Source: Fervidobacterium sp. (GTDB taxonomy: Bacteria; Thermotogota; Thermotogae; Thermotogales; Fervidobacteriaceae). Taken from it: a stretch of 64,000 nt of DNA. Where the stretch lies: NCBI GenBank assembly GCA_026419195.1, contig JANZZV010000004.1, positions 124,001 through 188,000 of the forward strand. The letters run 5' to 3'. A model generated the notes under the pieces. That model saw only the letters and a program-made list of their open reading frames with translations, did not search any database and was not told the origin of the DNA. Below, in pieces: positions 53,656 through 62,046 of the stretch. The translations under genes were made by a program, and so were the position numbers. The stretch's first letter is position 1. Every line of letters starts with the position of its first letter.

Positions 53656-53880
53656 ATGGAAAAAAGAGTATGCGAAATTATAGCTGAACAACTTGGTATT
53701 GATTTGAACGATGTGCAGCCTGACAAAAACCTGATGGAAGACCTTGGAGCTGACTCACTTGACATAGTAGACTTGGTTATGGCATTTGAAGATGAGTTTG
53801 GTGTAAAGATAAGTGATCAGGACCTTTCTAAAATCAAAACAGTTCAAGATGTAATTGAAGCTATCAAGCAAAGAAGTTAA
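53656..53880 (+). CDS. acpP: acyl carrier protein
   Basis: A 74-residue acidic helical protein with the phosphopantetheine Ser in GADSLDIVDLVM. It carries growing acyl chains for the fab enzymes encoded divergently. An AAGGGGGTATGGATC ribosome site is strong. Monocistronic, with its own terminator. Separate transcription fits the higher demand for ACP. Confidence 0.95.
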   Translation: MEKRVCEIIAEQLGIDLNDVQPDKNLMEDLGADSLDIVDLVMAFEDEFGVKISDQDLSKIKTVQDVIEAIKQRS

Positions 53881-53908
53881 GTTTAAATTCAATTTCTTAA
53901 AACAAAGA

Positions 53909-53948
53909 CCCCGATACAAAAGAAAGATTGTATCGGGGTTTGTTTTTT
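53909..53948 (+). terminator. acpP terminator
   Basis: Stem CCCCGATACAA / TTGTATCGGGG (11 bp, 8-nt loop) followed by TTTGTTTTTTT. Confidence 0.93.
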
Positions 53949-53961
53949 TCAAGAAAATTTA

Positions 53962-53970
53962 TGATATAAT
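53962..53970 (+). promoter_or_regulatory. extended -10 promoter of the GDPD gene
   Basis: TGATATAAT, a TG-n extension before a perfect TATAAT; start codon 43 bases downstream. Confidence 0.55.
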
Positions 53971-54012
53971 CTATTTTGAAAACCTAAAATTACTCAAAGG
54001 AGATAGATACAG

Positions 54013-54702
54013 ATGAAGCTCTTGGGACATCGCGGCGTACCGGTTCTACTAAAAGAAAATACAATACCTTCCTTACTTAAGGCATTTGAGCTTGGAGCCG
54101 ATGGAATTGAGACAGATCTTAGAATTACTAAGGATGGTAAAATTGTTTTGATACATGACGAAACTTTGAAAAGTTTCTGTGGTGAGGACATTAGAATCAA
54201 GGATCTGGAATTGAGTGATTTGAGGAAATTTTCCTCGGATGGTTTAAAAGTCCCAACATTAGAGGAATTTCTTGAAGTTGTTCCGAAATATAAGTGCCTC
54301 AACTTGGAAATAAAAGATTACGAGGCTGGGGAACTGGCAGTTGAACTTTCAAAAGACTACGAAGGAGAGGTAATATACAGCTCATTCAATCACAGACTTA
54401 TAGACCAGCTCAAACAAATGTATCCAAACTTAAAGTTCGGTTATCTTTTCAGTAAAGAGCATTCAAACATGTCTGAGGAAGAATTTTTTAACTTATTTAC
54501 TTTCAACACCTACAGTGCACATTTACCTATAATAGCTTATGAGCAAGAACCTGAGATCATTGAGAAAATTGTAGAAAAACTCAAAAATATGGGGATAAAA
54601 ATAGTCTTTTGGACAGTTAATTCAAAGGAAGCCATAAAATCTATACAACATTGTATAGATTACTTAATTACAGATGATATAAGAATTTTTAGTGGATTTT
54701 AA
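54013..54702 (+). CDS. glycerophosphodiester phosphodiesterase
   Basis: A 229-residue cytoplasmic GDPD that splits glycerophosphodiesters into glycerol-3-phosphate and an alcohol. The N-terminal motif GHRGVPVLLKENT, the metal pair in ETDLRITKDGKIV and the catalytic His in HDETL are visible. AAAGGAGATAG precedes the ATG. It starts a run of genes on the plus strand that has loosely related functions. Confidence 0.92.
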   Translation: MKLLGHRGVPVLLKENTIPSLLKAFELGADGIETDLRITKDGKIVLIHDETLKSFCGEDIRIKDLELSDLRKFSSDGLKVPTLEEFLEVVPKYKCLNLEIKDYEAGELAVELSKDYEGEVIYSSFNHRLIDQLKQMYPNLKFGYLFSKEHSNMSEEEFFNLFTFNTYSAHLPIIAYEQEPEIIEKIVEKLKNMGIKIVFWTVNSKEAIKSIQHCIDYLITDDIRIFSGF

Positions 54703-54751
54703 TCCATTGTTCAGACCAATTATACCAAAAACCTTTGCTGGGGTGATTTCG

Positions 54752-55672
54752 GTGAACCGTCTTTTCATAACAGTATTTTTAATGTTTGGAATTGCTATTT
54801 TTTGGCACGAGTACTCGTCGAAATATGTCGGGTTCTTGTACAATCCGGCAACTCAGTCAAAGGAATTTTTGCACAACAATCGTAGCGATCTGAACTTTTT
54901 AGCTTCTGATTCTACTAAAATGAACGAAGCGTTTAAGTTGTTTTCTTCAAGAGGAGTAAAAATAATACTCGGACCACCAACATCTGCGGAAGGTGAAAAT
55001 GCACTATCGTTTTTAAAAAGTTTGAATATGGTAGCTGTTTCTGCAACGATTTCTTCTTCGAAATTACTTAGCACTAATTACATATTTTCCTTTACGCCAT
55101 CAAACAGTCTTATAATCAGTCGTATAAGGGAATTACTCGAAGATCTTGAGACCAAGAATTTATTGCTAATATCAGATCCTAAAAACAGGCAATACAGTGA
55201 CGAGTTCATGGAACTTTTAAAAACGTTTAAGGGTACGAATGTTTACTACTATAACGAAAATTCATTGAAGAGTTTGAATTTGAAAGATTACGACTCTGTC
55301 GTTATGACTATTTTCTCGAGGGATGCAGTCGATTGTGTTAAGATTCTCAAATCTTCAAATCCAACAATAAGGATAATAGGTACCGAAAGTGTTATGTCTG
55401 CAGATTACCTAAGTTATGGTGGTAATTCTGTTGAAGGTACTTACTTAGTTTACCCAATGCCTTACCTTGAAAACCCAGAAGTAGAACTGATAAGTGAGGT
55501 AGCTGACTTTCTTTCCAAACATAGGTTCTTATCTGCTGATCAGTTCAGGAGATTTTTGAAACACTGTGTGGTGGAGACAAAAACTGGAAGGCATACCTTT
55601 TCAAATAACAGTATGAACAGAAAAATAAGGCTCTTCCAGGTTGTAAACGGTAAGTTTGTAGAAAAGGATTGA
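54752..55672 (+). CDS. membrane-tethered periplasmic-binding-fold protein of unknown ligand
   Basis: About 306 residues with an N-terminal hydrophobic helix (3-17) and then alternating alpha/beta segments such as VKIILGPPTSAEGENALSFL, NYIFSFTPSN and YDSVVMTIFS. These resemble type I periplasmic-binding/receptor folds (branched-chain amino acid type). No transporter genes are adjacent, so it may be a sensory or orphan binding protein. GTG 54752 is chosen behind GGGGTGATTTC; an in-frame extension to 54692 would overlap the GDPD gene. Family call is moderate. Confidence 0.6.
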   Translation: MNRLFITVFLMFGIAIFWHEYSSKYVGFLYNPATQSKEFLHNNRSDLNFLASDSTKMNEAFKLFSSRGVKIILGPPTSAEGENALSFLKSLNMVAVSATISSSKLLSTNYIFSFTPSNSLIISRIRELLEDLETKNLLLISDPKNRQYSDEFMELLKTFKGTNVYYYNENSLKSLNLKDYDSVVMTIFSRDAVDCVKILKSSNPTIRIIGTESVMSADYLSYGGNSVEGTYLVYPMPYLENPEVELISEVADFLSKHRFLSADQFRRFLKHCVVETKTGRHTFSNNSMNRKIRLFQVVNGKFVEKD

Positions 55673-55716
55673 AAAAGATTTTTGAAAACTCGTTGTATCA
55701 AAAAGGGTGACATAGT

Positions 55717-56265
55717 GTGAAAAAGACAAAGTTTGAAAAGATACTTTTGATATTTACAACCTTATTTGCTTTAATGTTCATCTTTACATACTTTTACAAT
55801 GTTAATCAGTTTAACCAACTGACAAGACTTAGAAAGGTTGTGAAAGCTTATGAACTGTACTTGCTAGAAAGCAAAGAATTTACCGATTTTGTAAAACAAA
55901 ATGATTTGAAAGAATTAGATTGGCTTCTTTCAAAAAGATTAATGAGTGAAATAAGATCAAAACTTGACAAAGCGAAGATATCCTACAGAGAAGGAAATTA
56001 CGCTGAGTCTGCCAGTTTGTTGAGAGAGATAAAAGATTCTGAAAATCCATGGATGGATGAAATTTATTTTTATTTAGGTATGTCTTTGTACAGAATTGGA
56101 GAACTTGAAAGCGCCAAATTGTTTTTGTCGTCTTTCTTAGATAATTTTCAATATTCCATCTACAGAAAAGAATCGCTGCTAATTTTGAAAGAAATTTCCA
56201 GTGAAGATTTAAAAAAACAAATAGATAAAATATTATCGGAGCAAAATTCAAAAAGCTTGAGATGA
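55717..56265 (+). CDS. membrane-anchored TPR-like protein
   Basis: A 182-residue protein with one N-terminal helix (about 8-26) and helical pairs from about 85 that resemble tetratricopeptide repeats (YREGNYAESASLLREI, YFYLGMSLYRIGELESAKLF). Start is GTG 55717 behind AAAGGGTGAC. A scaffold role in the envelope is likely; partners are unknown. It follows the binding-fold gene after 44 bp. Confidence 0.65.
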   Translation: MKKTKFEKILLIFTTLFALMFIFTYFYNVNQFNQLTRLRKVVKAYELYLLESKEFTDFVKQNDLKELDWLLSKRLMSEIRSKLDKAKISYREGNYAESASLLREIKDSENPWMDEIYFYLGMSLYRIGELESAKLFLSSFLDNFQYSIYRKESLLILKEISSEDLKKQIDKILSEQNSKSLR

Positions 56266-56307
56266 ACCACTAAACCAACTTTGTTGTTACCTTGGAGGTT
56301 ATGCAAG

Positions 56308-57099
56308 ATGCTTGTAGATGTTCAAAATCAACTTGACGGAAGGAATATCTATCTCAAAAGAGTAGGAGTCAAGAATTTGAAATACCCAGTAGTTGTGCTT
56401 GATAAAACAAACGGTAACCAGCACACCATAGCCACACTGAATATGTTTGTCGATCTTCCTGAAAATTATCGAGGCACACATATGAGTAGGTTCATTGAGG
56501 TTTTAAATGAATATCATTTGGAAATAAATCCGAAAAAAATAAGAGAAATATTGAATAGTTTGAAAAAAGTTCTCAACGCTAAAAGAGCTGTTATCGAGCT
56601 GGAATTTCCGTATTTTATACTAAAGAAGGCTCCTATAACAAATATTGAAAGCTATCTTGAATATACTTGCGCTTTCGAAGCAGAAATTTACAATGATCAT
56701 CTTGATTTCTCATCTTCTGTAAGTATTCCAATACATACACTTTGCCCATGTTCAAGAGAAATCAGTAGATACGGTGCACATAATCAACGAGCAGTATGTA
56801 AAGTTACATTTAAAAGCAAAGAAATGGTATGGTTTGAGGACATTGTAAACATTGTTGAGGAAAGTGCCAGTGCACCAATATTCACTCTTTTGAAAAGACC
56901 TGATGAAAAATATCTAACAGAAAAAGCTTATGACAACCCAAAGTTTGTAGAAGACGTTGCCAGGGACGTTGCTGTAAAGCTTAAAATGCATGATAAAATT
57001 GTTTGGTACAAAATAGAGGTTGAAAGCTTTGAATCTATACATGCGCATAACGCTTATGCTTGTGTAACAAGCGATGAAATAAGTTCTCAAAATTTGTAA
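56308..57099 (+). CDS. folE2: GTP cyclohydrolase FolE2 (type IB)
   Basis: A 263-residue GCYH-IB that converts GTP to dihydroneopterin triphosphate for folate or queuosine-type pathways. The catalytic Cys is in CPCSREISRYGAHNQR (C146). A type IA folE is not in the window. ATG 56308 is chosen behind GGAGGT; the longer frame from 56281 is rejected. FolE2 can use metals other than zinc. Confidence 0.94.
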   Translation: MLVDVQNQLDGRNIYLKRVGVKNLKYPVVVLDKTNGNQHTIATLNMFVDLPENYRGTHMSRFIEVLNEYHLEINPKKIREILNSLKKVLNAKRAVIELEFPYFILKKAPITNIESYLEYTCAFEAEIYNDHLDFSSSVSIPIHTLCPCSREISRYGAHNQRAVCKVTFKSKEMVWFEDIVNIVEESASAPIFTLLKRPDEKYLTEKAYDNPKFVEDVARDVAVKLKMHDKIVWYKIEVESFESIHAHNAYACVTSDEISSQNL

Positions 57100-57147
57100 A
57101 TGTCCAACTTACCAATCAAAGAGTAACAGCCAAAGAGGTGTGGAAGA

Positions 57148-57483
57148 GTGATTGATAAGCCTATGATTGACGAACAAAAGCTGAAAAAAATCTTATCCTA
57201 CCTTGGTTTTGCAGCAAAATCGAATAAAATAGTTTATGGCAAGGACATGTTACGAGATTATATAACTGATCCACGTATTAAAACTAAGGTAATAATTATC
57301 GCAACAGATACTGGTCAACGTGTAAAAAAAGACTTAAAAATAAGATGTGAAATTAATAAAGTCAATTTGTTTGAACTGTGTGAAAAGACAGTTCTATCTA
57401 AAGCAGTAGGATTAAAACAAGTCGCAGCAATAGGTATCGGCGACGAAAACCTTGCAAAGTCTATAATAGATGCTTTGAAATAA
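57148..57483 (+). CDS. L7Ae/L30e-family RNA-binding protein (YlxQ-like)
   Basis: A 111-residue protein of the L7Ae/L30e fold: LGFAAKSNKIVYGKD near the start, VIIIATDTGQRVKKDLKI, and the ending AVGLKQVAAIGIGDENLA. It resembles YlxQ/RplGA proteins that bind kink-turn RNA. GTG 57148 is behind GAGGTGTGG; ATG 57163 is possible. The usual nusA-infB context is absent here. Confidence 0.87.
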   Translation: MIDKPMIDEQKLKKILSYLGFAAKSNKIVYGKDMLRDYITDPRIKTKVIIIATDTGQRVKKDLKIRCEINKVNLFELCEKTVLSKAVGLKQVAAIGIGDENLAKSIIDALK

Positions 57484-57507
57484 AATGCTTTCTTAGGGGG
57501 GAAATTT

Positions 57508-58365
57508 ATGTTTGAAGAAAGAATTGTTACTTTGTCTGAATACTCTTTAATTGATTTTGTAGAGTTAGTGAACAAAATTTTCGCTGACTATGTACTTCCA
57601 ATAAATTGGAATGTTCTGAATTTTAAAATGGATGCAAGAGAAAATTCTGTATCTTTTGCCGATTCGTTTGTTTTCATTAAGAAAAATGAACCTGTTGGGT
57701 TTATACTCAATGCAGTTAGAGGAAAAAGGGCGCGTATAGATGCTATGGGAGTTGTTGAAAGTGAACGTGGAAAAGGATTAGCAGAAAGGATTTTAAAACA
57801 TACATTTCATCATCTGAAACTCAAAAACGTAGAGCAAATATTCCTTGAAGTTGCAGCTTCCGATGAGAGGGCTGTTAAATTTTACGATAAAAATGGTTTT
57901 AGAAAAGTGCGAGAACTTCATACGTTTATACTTGAGAACCCGTATGAGGTAAATATTAACTACTCTCATATAATAACTGATTGCAAGTACGTATACTCAG
58001 TATCTCTGAATAACGAATTGCAGCTTCAAAGAAAAGTAAATTGGCAAAGGGAACCAATAACACTTCTTTTAGCAAATGGTAGATATAACTATGTTAGATT
58101 TCACACCTCGAATGTGGAAGGTTATCTTGTTTGGGGAAAAAACGAAGATAACAGTGCTTTTATAGTCGATCTTGCTACAAAGTCAGCAAAGATAGAAGAC
58201 TGGTACACAATATGTCAAATTGCTGTCGATTACATCACAACTCAACTTAATCCGAAACTCATAAGTGTTGTTTGTGTTCCGGAAGATGATATACTTCATA
58301 AGGCTTTGACATTTCTAAGTTTCAAACACATCTTCACACAATACGAAATGCAAAGAAAACTCTAA
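57508..58365 (+). CDS. GNAT-family N-acetyltransferase with extra C-terminal domain
   Basis: A 285-residue protein. The GNAT core is in residues about 10-150: MGVVESERGKGLAERIL is the acetyl-CoA-binding motif A and AVKFYDKNGFRKVRE the motif B. A second domain (about 155-285) has no recognised motif and may be a degenerate GNAT copy. AGGGGGGAAATTT precedes the ATG. Substrate unknown. Confidence 0.85.
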   Translation: MFEERIVTLSEYSLIDFVELVNKIFADYVLPINWNVLNFKMDARENSVSFADSFVFIKKNEPVGFILNAVRGKRARIDAMGVVESERGKGLAERILKHTFHHLKLKNVEQIFLEVAASDERAVKFYDKNGFRKVRELHTFILENPYEVNINYSHIITDCKYVYSVSLNNELQLQRKVNWQREPITLLLANGRYNYVRFHTSNVEGYLVWGKNEDNSAFIVDLATKSAKIEDWYTICQIAVDYITTQLNPKLISVVCVPEDDILHKALTFLSFKHIFTQYEMQRKL

Positions 58366-58386
58366 AGCTAATCTGAGTATTTACTT

Positions 58387-60822
58387 TCAAAAATACTCCA
58401 AAATATTCCATAGCTGTGTACCTTCGTAAAAAAACGAAAGTATTTTCGTGTATTCCCAGTTATACTTACGCGCAAAGTTGTTTGCAGCTACTTGGCTCAT
58501 ACCAACACCGTGACCGTATCCACGTCCATAAAGGATTATCTGAGCCTTTCCATCAGTATTTTTTGTTAATTCTGTTGTAAATACCATACTTGGTAAAGAT
58601 GTTAAATCGTTACGGGTTGAATTGTTGAAAAGTTGTATAGCCTTATTTGCAGGTGAAAATAACCTTTTTACATCGTCTTTGAATATCGTTATTTCTTTAT
58701 CATCAAACTCTATTTTAACTTCAAGTACAATTCCACCAGCTCCACGTTTAGAAACATACAATTTTTGAATAGGTAGGTATTCATTCTGTTGAGAGTTTGT
58801 TGATGTTGTTTCTGTTGTTACAAAGGATGATTCTGTTAAACTCAAGACAGAAGCTTCTGTTGTTACGTTTGTGGCTTTTGTATCGTTTTGAGAGTTTGAC
58901 TCATTGTTATTTTTAACTGATATTTTTGGTATAACCACGGGATTTTTCAGAAGATTAATTCTTTGAACAATTTCATCAACAGAATAAACAACCTTCCACC
59001 CGAAAAATGCACTACTTACTTCAACAAAACCCATACTCTCCAAAACATCTTTATCCCAGATTTTCAAAAAGTTATCAATTCCCCCCTCAGACTTTATCAA
59101 TTCAAGGACATTGTCAAACACAGAAATTGGTTTAGATTTGAGGTATCTTAGCCTCATATTAAAAACATCACCAGGATCAAGTGTGAATCCACCAGAGACA
59201 GCATAATAAAACGTCGCAACCGGTTTACCGTTGAACATTAAAATCTGTCCTGCCGTTTCTTTAACTGCGCGAATGGCGTTTTCCGAAGTTTTTTGAGTAT
59301 TGTACACCTGGAAATTAATACTGTCGTCTAAATTGGCGCCCAGTGAATAGTATCTCCTGTCTGAAAGTATCTTCTCAACAGCGTAAGTTCTCGCAGCAAT
59401 TGCCTGCGCTTTTAACGCTTCAATGTGATAGAATGACGGCATTTCCCCGGAAACAACTGAACAAAGGTATTCCTCGATAAATATATCGTTGATAACAGCA
59501 AATCCTTTAGCACTCACATAGACAACTTCGATTGAACCTTTGTATTTGTTGTTTCGGCCCTTTATAATAAAGCTTGCACTTTCAGAAGTTGGTTTAAAAT
59601 ATAACCTTGTATCCTTTGAAAAAGGACCTAAGGTATTCTCATAATTATCGGTCCTGATTGTTATAAAAATGGAATTGTTTGCTTCGTAAACATCACAAAA
59701 ACCCTTCTTAAGTTCACTATCGAAGACCTGATTATAAAAAGGAAAATCTTGACCAGAAACAAATATTTTGAAACCTGCGTCAAATTCAAGTCTGACACTT
59801 TCGAATAAATACGATATCATGCCACCTACCGAGTTCATCTTTGAACTGATTAATATTCTTACAAAAGCAGGAAATTTCTCCTGAAATTTTATCTTGTAGA
59901 CCTTACCATTACTGAACCATGTGTAAACATTCCTTAGTCCAGGATATATCATCGAAGACCAATCAGCAACTATCTTATCGTTTATCTCAACACTACGGTC
60001 CAGTGGTATTACCCCTTCTTTCTCAAAGTGCAACAAACCTTTTGAAGTATCAGCAGCAACAACCTTACTAAATAATCCTCTATTTTTTAAAATAGAGAAA
60101 TCGTTATCAACTTTTGTAATTAACAATCCAGATAAAACATTCGCAAACACATCGAACTTTTCTGTGCACAATATTGTTTCTTCTTTTCCCGAATCATTTT
60201 TTGTGTCGCTTATATGACTAATTTCTGTAGGAGTAACTTCTTGAGATATTTTTATTTTTACAACACTTACCTCCCACGTACCTGGTGGCAATAGAAGATA
60301 TAAAGGTTCGACAGGCAGTTTCAAGTTCAAGGAATATTGGTAATTATAGGTAAGATTATTAAAGTATACTATCAAATTCTCTTCGTTGGTTAGTGAAAAA
60401 CCCTTATCAAATCCATCAAATGTGATCAAAACATTTCCAAACACTTTTGAAAGTTTAACTTCTACCTTCTTTTTATCCGTTATATCTTCAACTCCTAGTA
60501 CGGTTTCACCTTTCAAAACTAAAAATCCTTTTAAGTATGCCTCACAAACCAGTTTCAAGACTTTCGACGGTTGTCCGTTGTAATTAAAAATGAACACAGG
60601 GTTGTAAGATTCAAGTTTTGAAACTAATTTTCCATCCGAAAACACACTGACAACATAACGAATATCTTTTAAGTTTTCTTGACTAAAATTATACTCGTTT
60701 TCGAAGTTTAGAAACACTTCGAAAGAATACTCGGTCTTAAATTCTTCTTGAGGAGATGAAAATATACTAGAAGATAAAACGATAATGACTAAAGTACTAA
60801 AAAGAAAAGAAGATAATCTCAT
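58387..60822 (-). CDS. SpoIID/LytB-domain protein, long form
   Basis: An 811-residue exported protein. Residues 1-22 are a signal peptide. A beta-rich N-terminal region (about 25-430) precedes the SpoIID domain, with EEYLCSVVSGEMPSFYHIEA and LKAQAIAARTYAVEK; the domain resumes after a Thr/Ser/Asn-rich insert (about 650-700) and ends with GRGYGHGVGMSQ. SpoIID cleaves denuded glycan strands in sporulating bacteria, but Thermotogales do not sporulate, so a cell-wall remodelling role is likely. TAGGAGGGAAGGT precedes the ATG. Confidence 0.87.
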   Translation of the reverse strand: MRLSSFLFSTLVIIVLSSSIFSSPQEEFKTEYSFEVFLNFENEYNFSQENLKDIRYVVSVFSDGKLVSKLESYNPVFIFNYNGQPSKVLKLVCEAYLKGFLVLKGETVLGVEDITDKKKVEVKLSKVFGNVLITFDGFDKGFSLTNEENLIVYFNNLTYNYQYSLNLKLPVEPLYLLLPPGTWEVSVVKIKISQEVTPTEISHISDTKNDSGKEETILCTEKFDVFANVLSGLLITKVDNDFSILKNRGLFSKVVAADTSKGLLHFEKEGVIPLDRSVEINDKIVADWSSMIYPGLRNVYTWFSNGKVYKIKFQEKFPAFVRILISSKMNSVGGMISYLFESVRLEFDAGFKIFVSGQDFPFYNQVFDSELKKGFCDVYEANNSIFITIRTDNYENTLGPFSKDTRLYFKPTSESASFIIKGRNNKYKGSIEVVYVSAKGFAVINDIFIEEYLCSVVSGEMPSFYHIEALKAQAIAARTYAVEKILSDRRYYSLGANLDDSINFQVYNTQKTSENAIRAVKETAGQILMFNGKPVATFYYAVSGGFTLDPGDVFNMRLRYLKSKPISVFDNVLELIKSEGGIDNFLKIWDKDVLESMGFVEVSSAFFGWKVVYSVDEIVQRINLLKNPVVIPKISVKNNNESNSQNDTKATNVTTEASVLSLTESSFVTTETTSTNSQQNEYLPIQKLYVSKRGAGGIVLEVKIEFDDKEITIFKDDVKRLFSPANKAIQLFNNSTRNDLTSLPSMVFTTELTKNTDGKAQIILYGRGYGHGVGMSQVAANNFARKYNWEYTKILSFFYEGTQLWNILEYF

Positions 60823-60868
60823 ACCTTCCCTCCTAATGCTAAACTAATTTTTCTTATCCTAAAAGCAA

Positions 60869-61516
60869 CTAATTTACAATGCTAAAGACAGCAAAAAAAT
60901 GCAAAATACTTCCAAACAAGACAAATAAATGCCATATCATATGTCCGTATCTCAATCTCCTGAATATGTAAAAAATAGTGCCAAGGGTATAAGAAAGACC
61001 ACCAAATACAAGCAGCCAAATTGTCAACTTGCTGACTGAATTTACAAGAGGTTTGAAGGCAAACACAATGAACCAACCGAGGGCTATATATACAATTGTT
61101 GAAAGAATCATAAACTTCTTAACAAAAAAAACTTTCAGAACAACTCCAACAATCGAAAGCGCCCATACTATAGTGAAAATTATCCATCCAATCCTACCTT
61201 TCAGAGGAATCAACGTAAAAGGAGTATAAGTGCCAGCAATCAATAAGTATATCGCTGAATGATCGATAATTTCCAAAACCTTTTTAGCGGCTTTGTGCTG
61301 GATGGAATGGTACAGTGTCGATGCCAAATACATAATAATTAAAGATGCACCATAGATCGCAAACGAAGTTATTTTCAAAGGATCTTTACTAAGTCCACCG
61401 AAAACAATCAAAACAACCAAACCAGCTATACCTAAAATCGCACCTATTCCATGTGTCACTGAATTGGCAATCTCTTCGCCTATGCTGTAGCTTTCGTTGT
61501 TCTCAAAATCTCTCAT
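60869..61516 (-). CDS. hemolysin III-family (PAQR-like) membrane protein
   Basis: A 215-residue seven-helix protein of the YqfA/hemolysin III family. The conserved motifs EEIANSVTHGIG, STLYHS, DHSAIYLLIAGTYTPF and the late HLFVLFGSILHFF supply the usual Ser/Asp/His metal site. The hemolysin name is historical; PAQR proteins are membrane hydrolase-like proteins. GGGAGGC precedes the ATG. It is 46 bp upstream of the SpoIID gene on the same strand. Confidence 0.9.
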   Translation of the reverse strand: MRDFENNESYSIGEEIANSVTHGIGAILGIAGLVVLIVFGGLSKDPLKITSFAIYGASLIIMYLASTLYHSIQHKAAKKVLEIIDHSAIYLLIAGTYTPFTLIPLKGRIGWIIFTIVWALSIVGVVLKVFFVKKFMILSTIVYIALGWFIVFAFKPLVNSVSKLTIWLLVFGGLSYTLGTIFYIFRRLRYGHMIWHLFVLFGSILHFFAVFSIVN

Positions 61517-61599
61517 AAAAAGCCTCCCATTGTTTACACAAATTTGTCAAAACTGAAAACAAATCATATACAGATTATACCTTATCATCTACCCAATGT

Positions 61600-61636
61600 C
61601 AAAAAACTCTCCCTCCTTTCTTAGGAGGGAGAGTTT
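61600..61636 (-). terminator. terminator of the cytochrome-like gene pair
   Basis: A 12-bp arm AACTCTCCCTCC pairs with GGAGGGAGAGTT across a 7-nt loop and is followed on the minus strand by TTTT. It lies just past the stop of the small membrane gene. Confidence 0.88.
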
Positions 61637-61639
61637 TCA

Positions 61640-62017
61640 CTAAAATATCCAGGGGAAAAAATAATGGACAAAAAACAAAATTATCAAAACAAAGCCTAAG
61701 ATACGATGCCCAAAAACCCATTTTTTGCCTATTTTTCCTTTTAATAGGAACCCAAGAAAGGATAAGAATATTCCAAACCATAAAATCCAACCTGTGTGTA
61801 GTTTTAAAGCTCGAAGCATAAATATTCCATGTGTTAAACTAATTATAAGTAGTGTAACTCCGGTGTAGATATGAGAATTCTTAAGGAATTGTAAAATAGG
61901 AACAATGAAATTTGGCTTTTTTGGCAGATATTTATATAACCTTCTTAACACAAAAAGTGAAATTTGGTAAAACAACAAAATCGCACTCAAATTTCCAAGC
62001 AGTCTAAAAAACTCCAT
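61640..62017 (-). CDS. small four-helix membrane protein with two H-x13-H helices, probable diheme b-type cytochrome
   Basis: A 125-residue protein with four predicted membrane helices (about 5-25, 48-68, 74-93, 103-122). Helix 2 has H49 and H63, and helix 4 has H104 and H118; both pairs are exactly H-x13-H. That spacing in two helices of the same orientation is the bis-histidyl diheme arrangement known from ferric reductase/NOX and cytochrome bc families. A further His, H74, opens helix 3. ATG 62017 is chosen behind GGGGTGACCTT. It lies 29 bp after the b5-repeat gene, so the two are co-transcribed. Heme binding is inferred, not shown. Confidence 0.72.
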   Translation of the reverse strand: MEFFRLLGNLSAILLFYQISLFVLRRLYKYLPKKPNFIVPILQFLKNSHIYTGVTLLIISLTHGIFMLRALKLHTGWILWFGIFLSFLGFLLKGKIGKKWVFGHRILGFVLIILFFVHYFFPWIF

Positions 62018-62046
62018 AAGGTCACCCCATTCATTTACTGCTTCCG

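Noticed and set aside
61600-61636. Insertion-sequence terminal repeat
   Set aside because: The stem is followed by T residues right after a gene end, and there is no transposase or target duplication.
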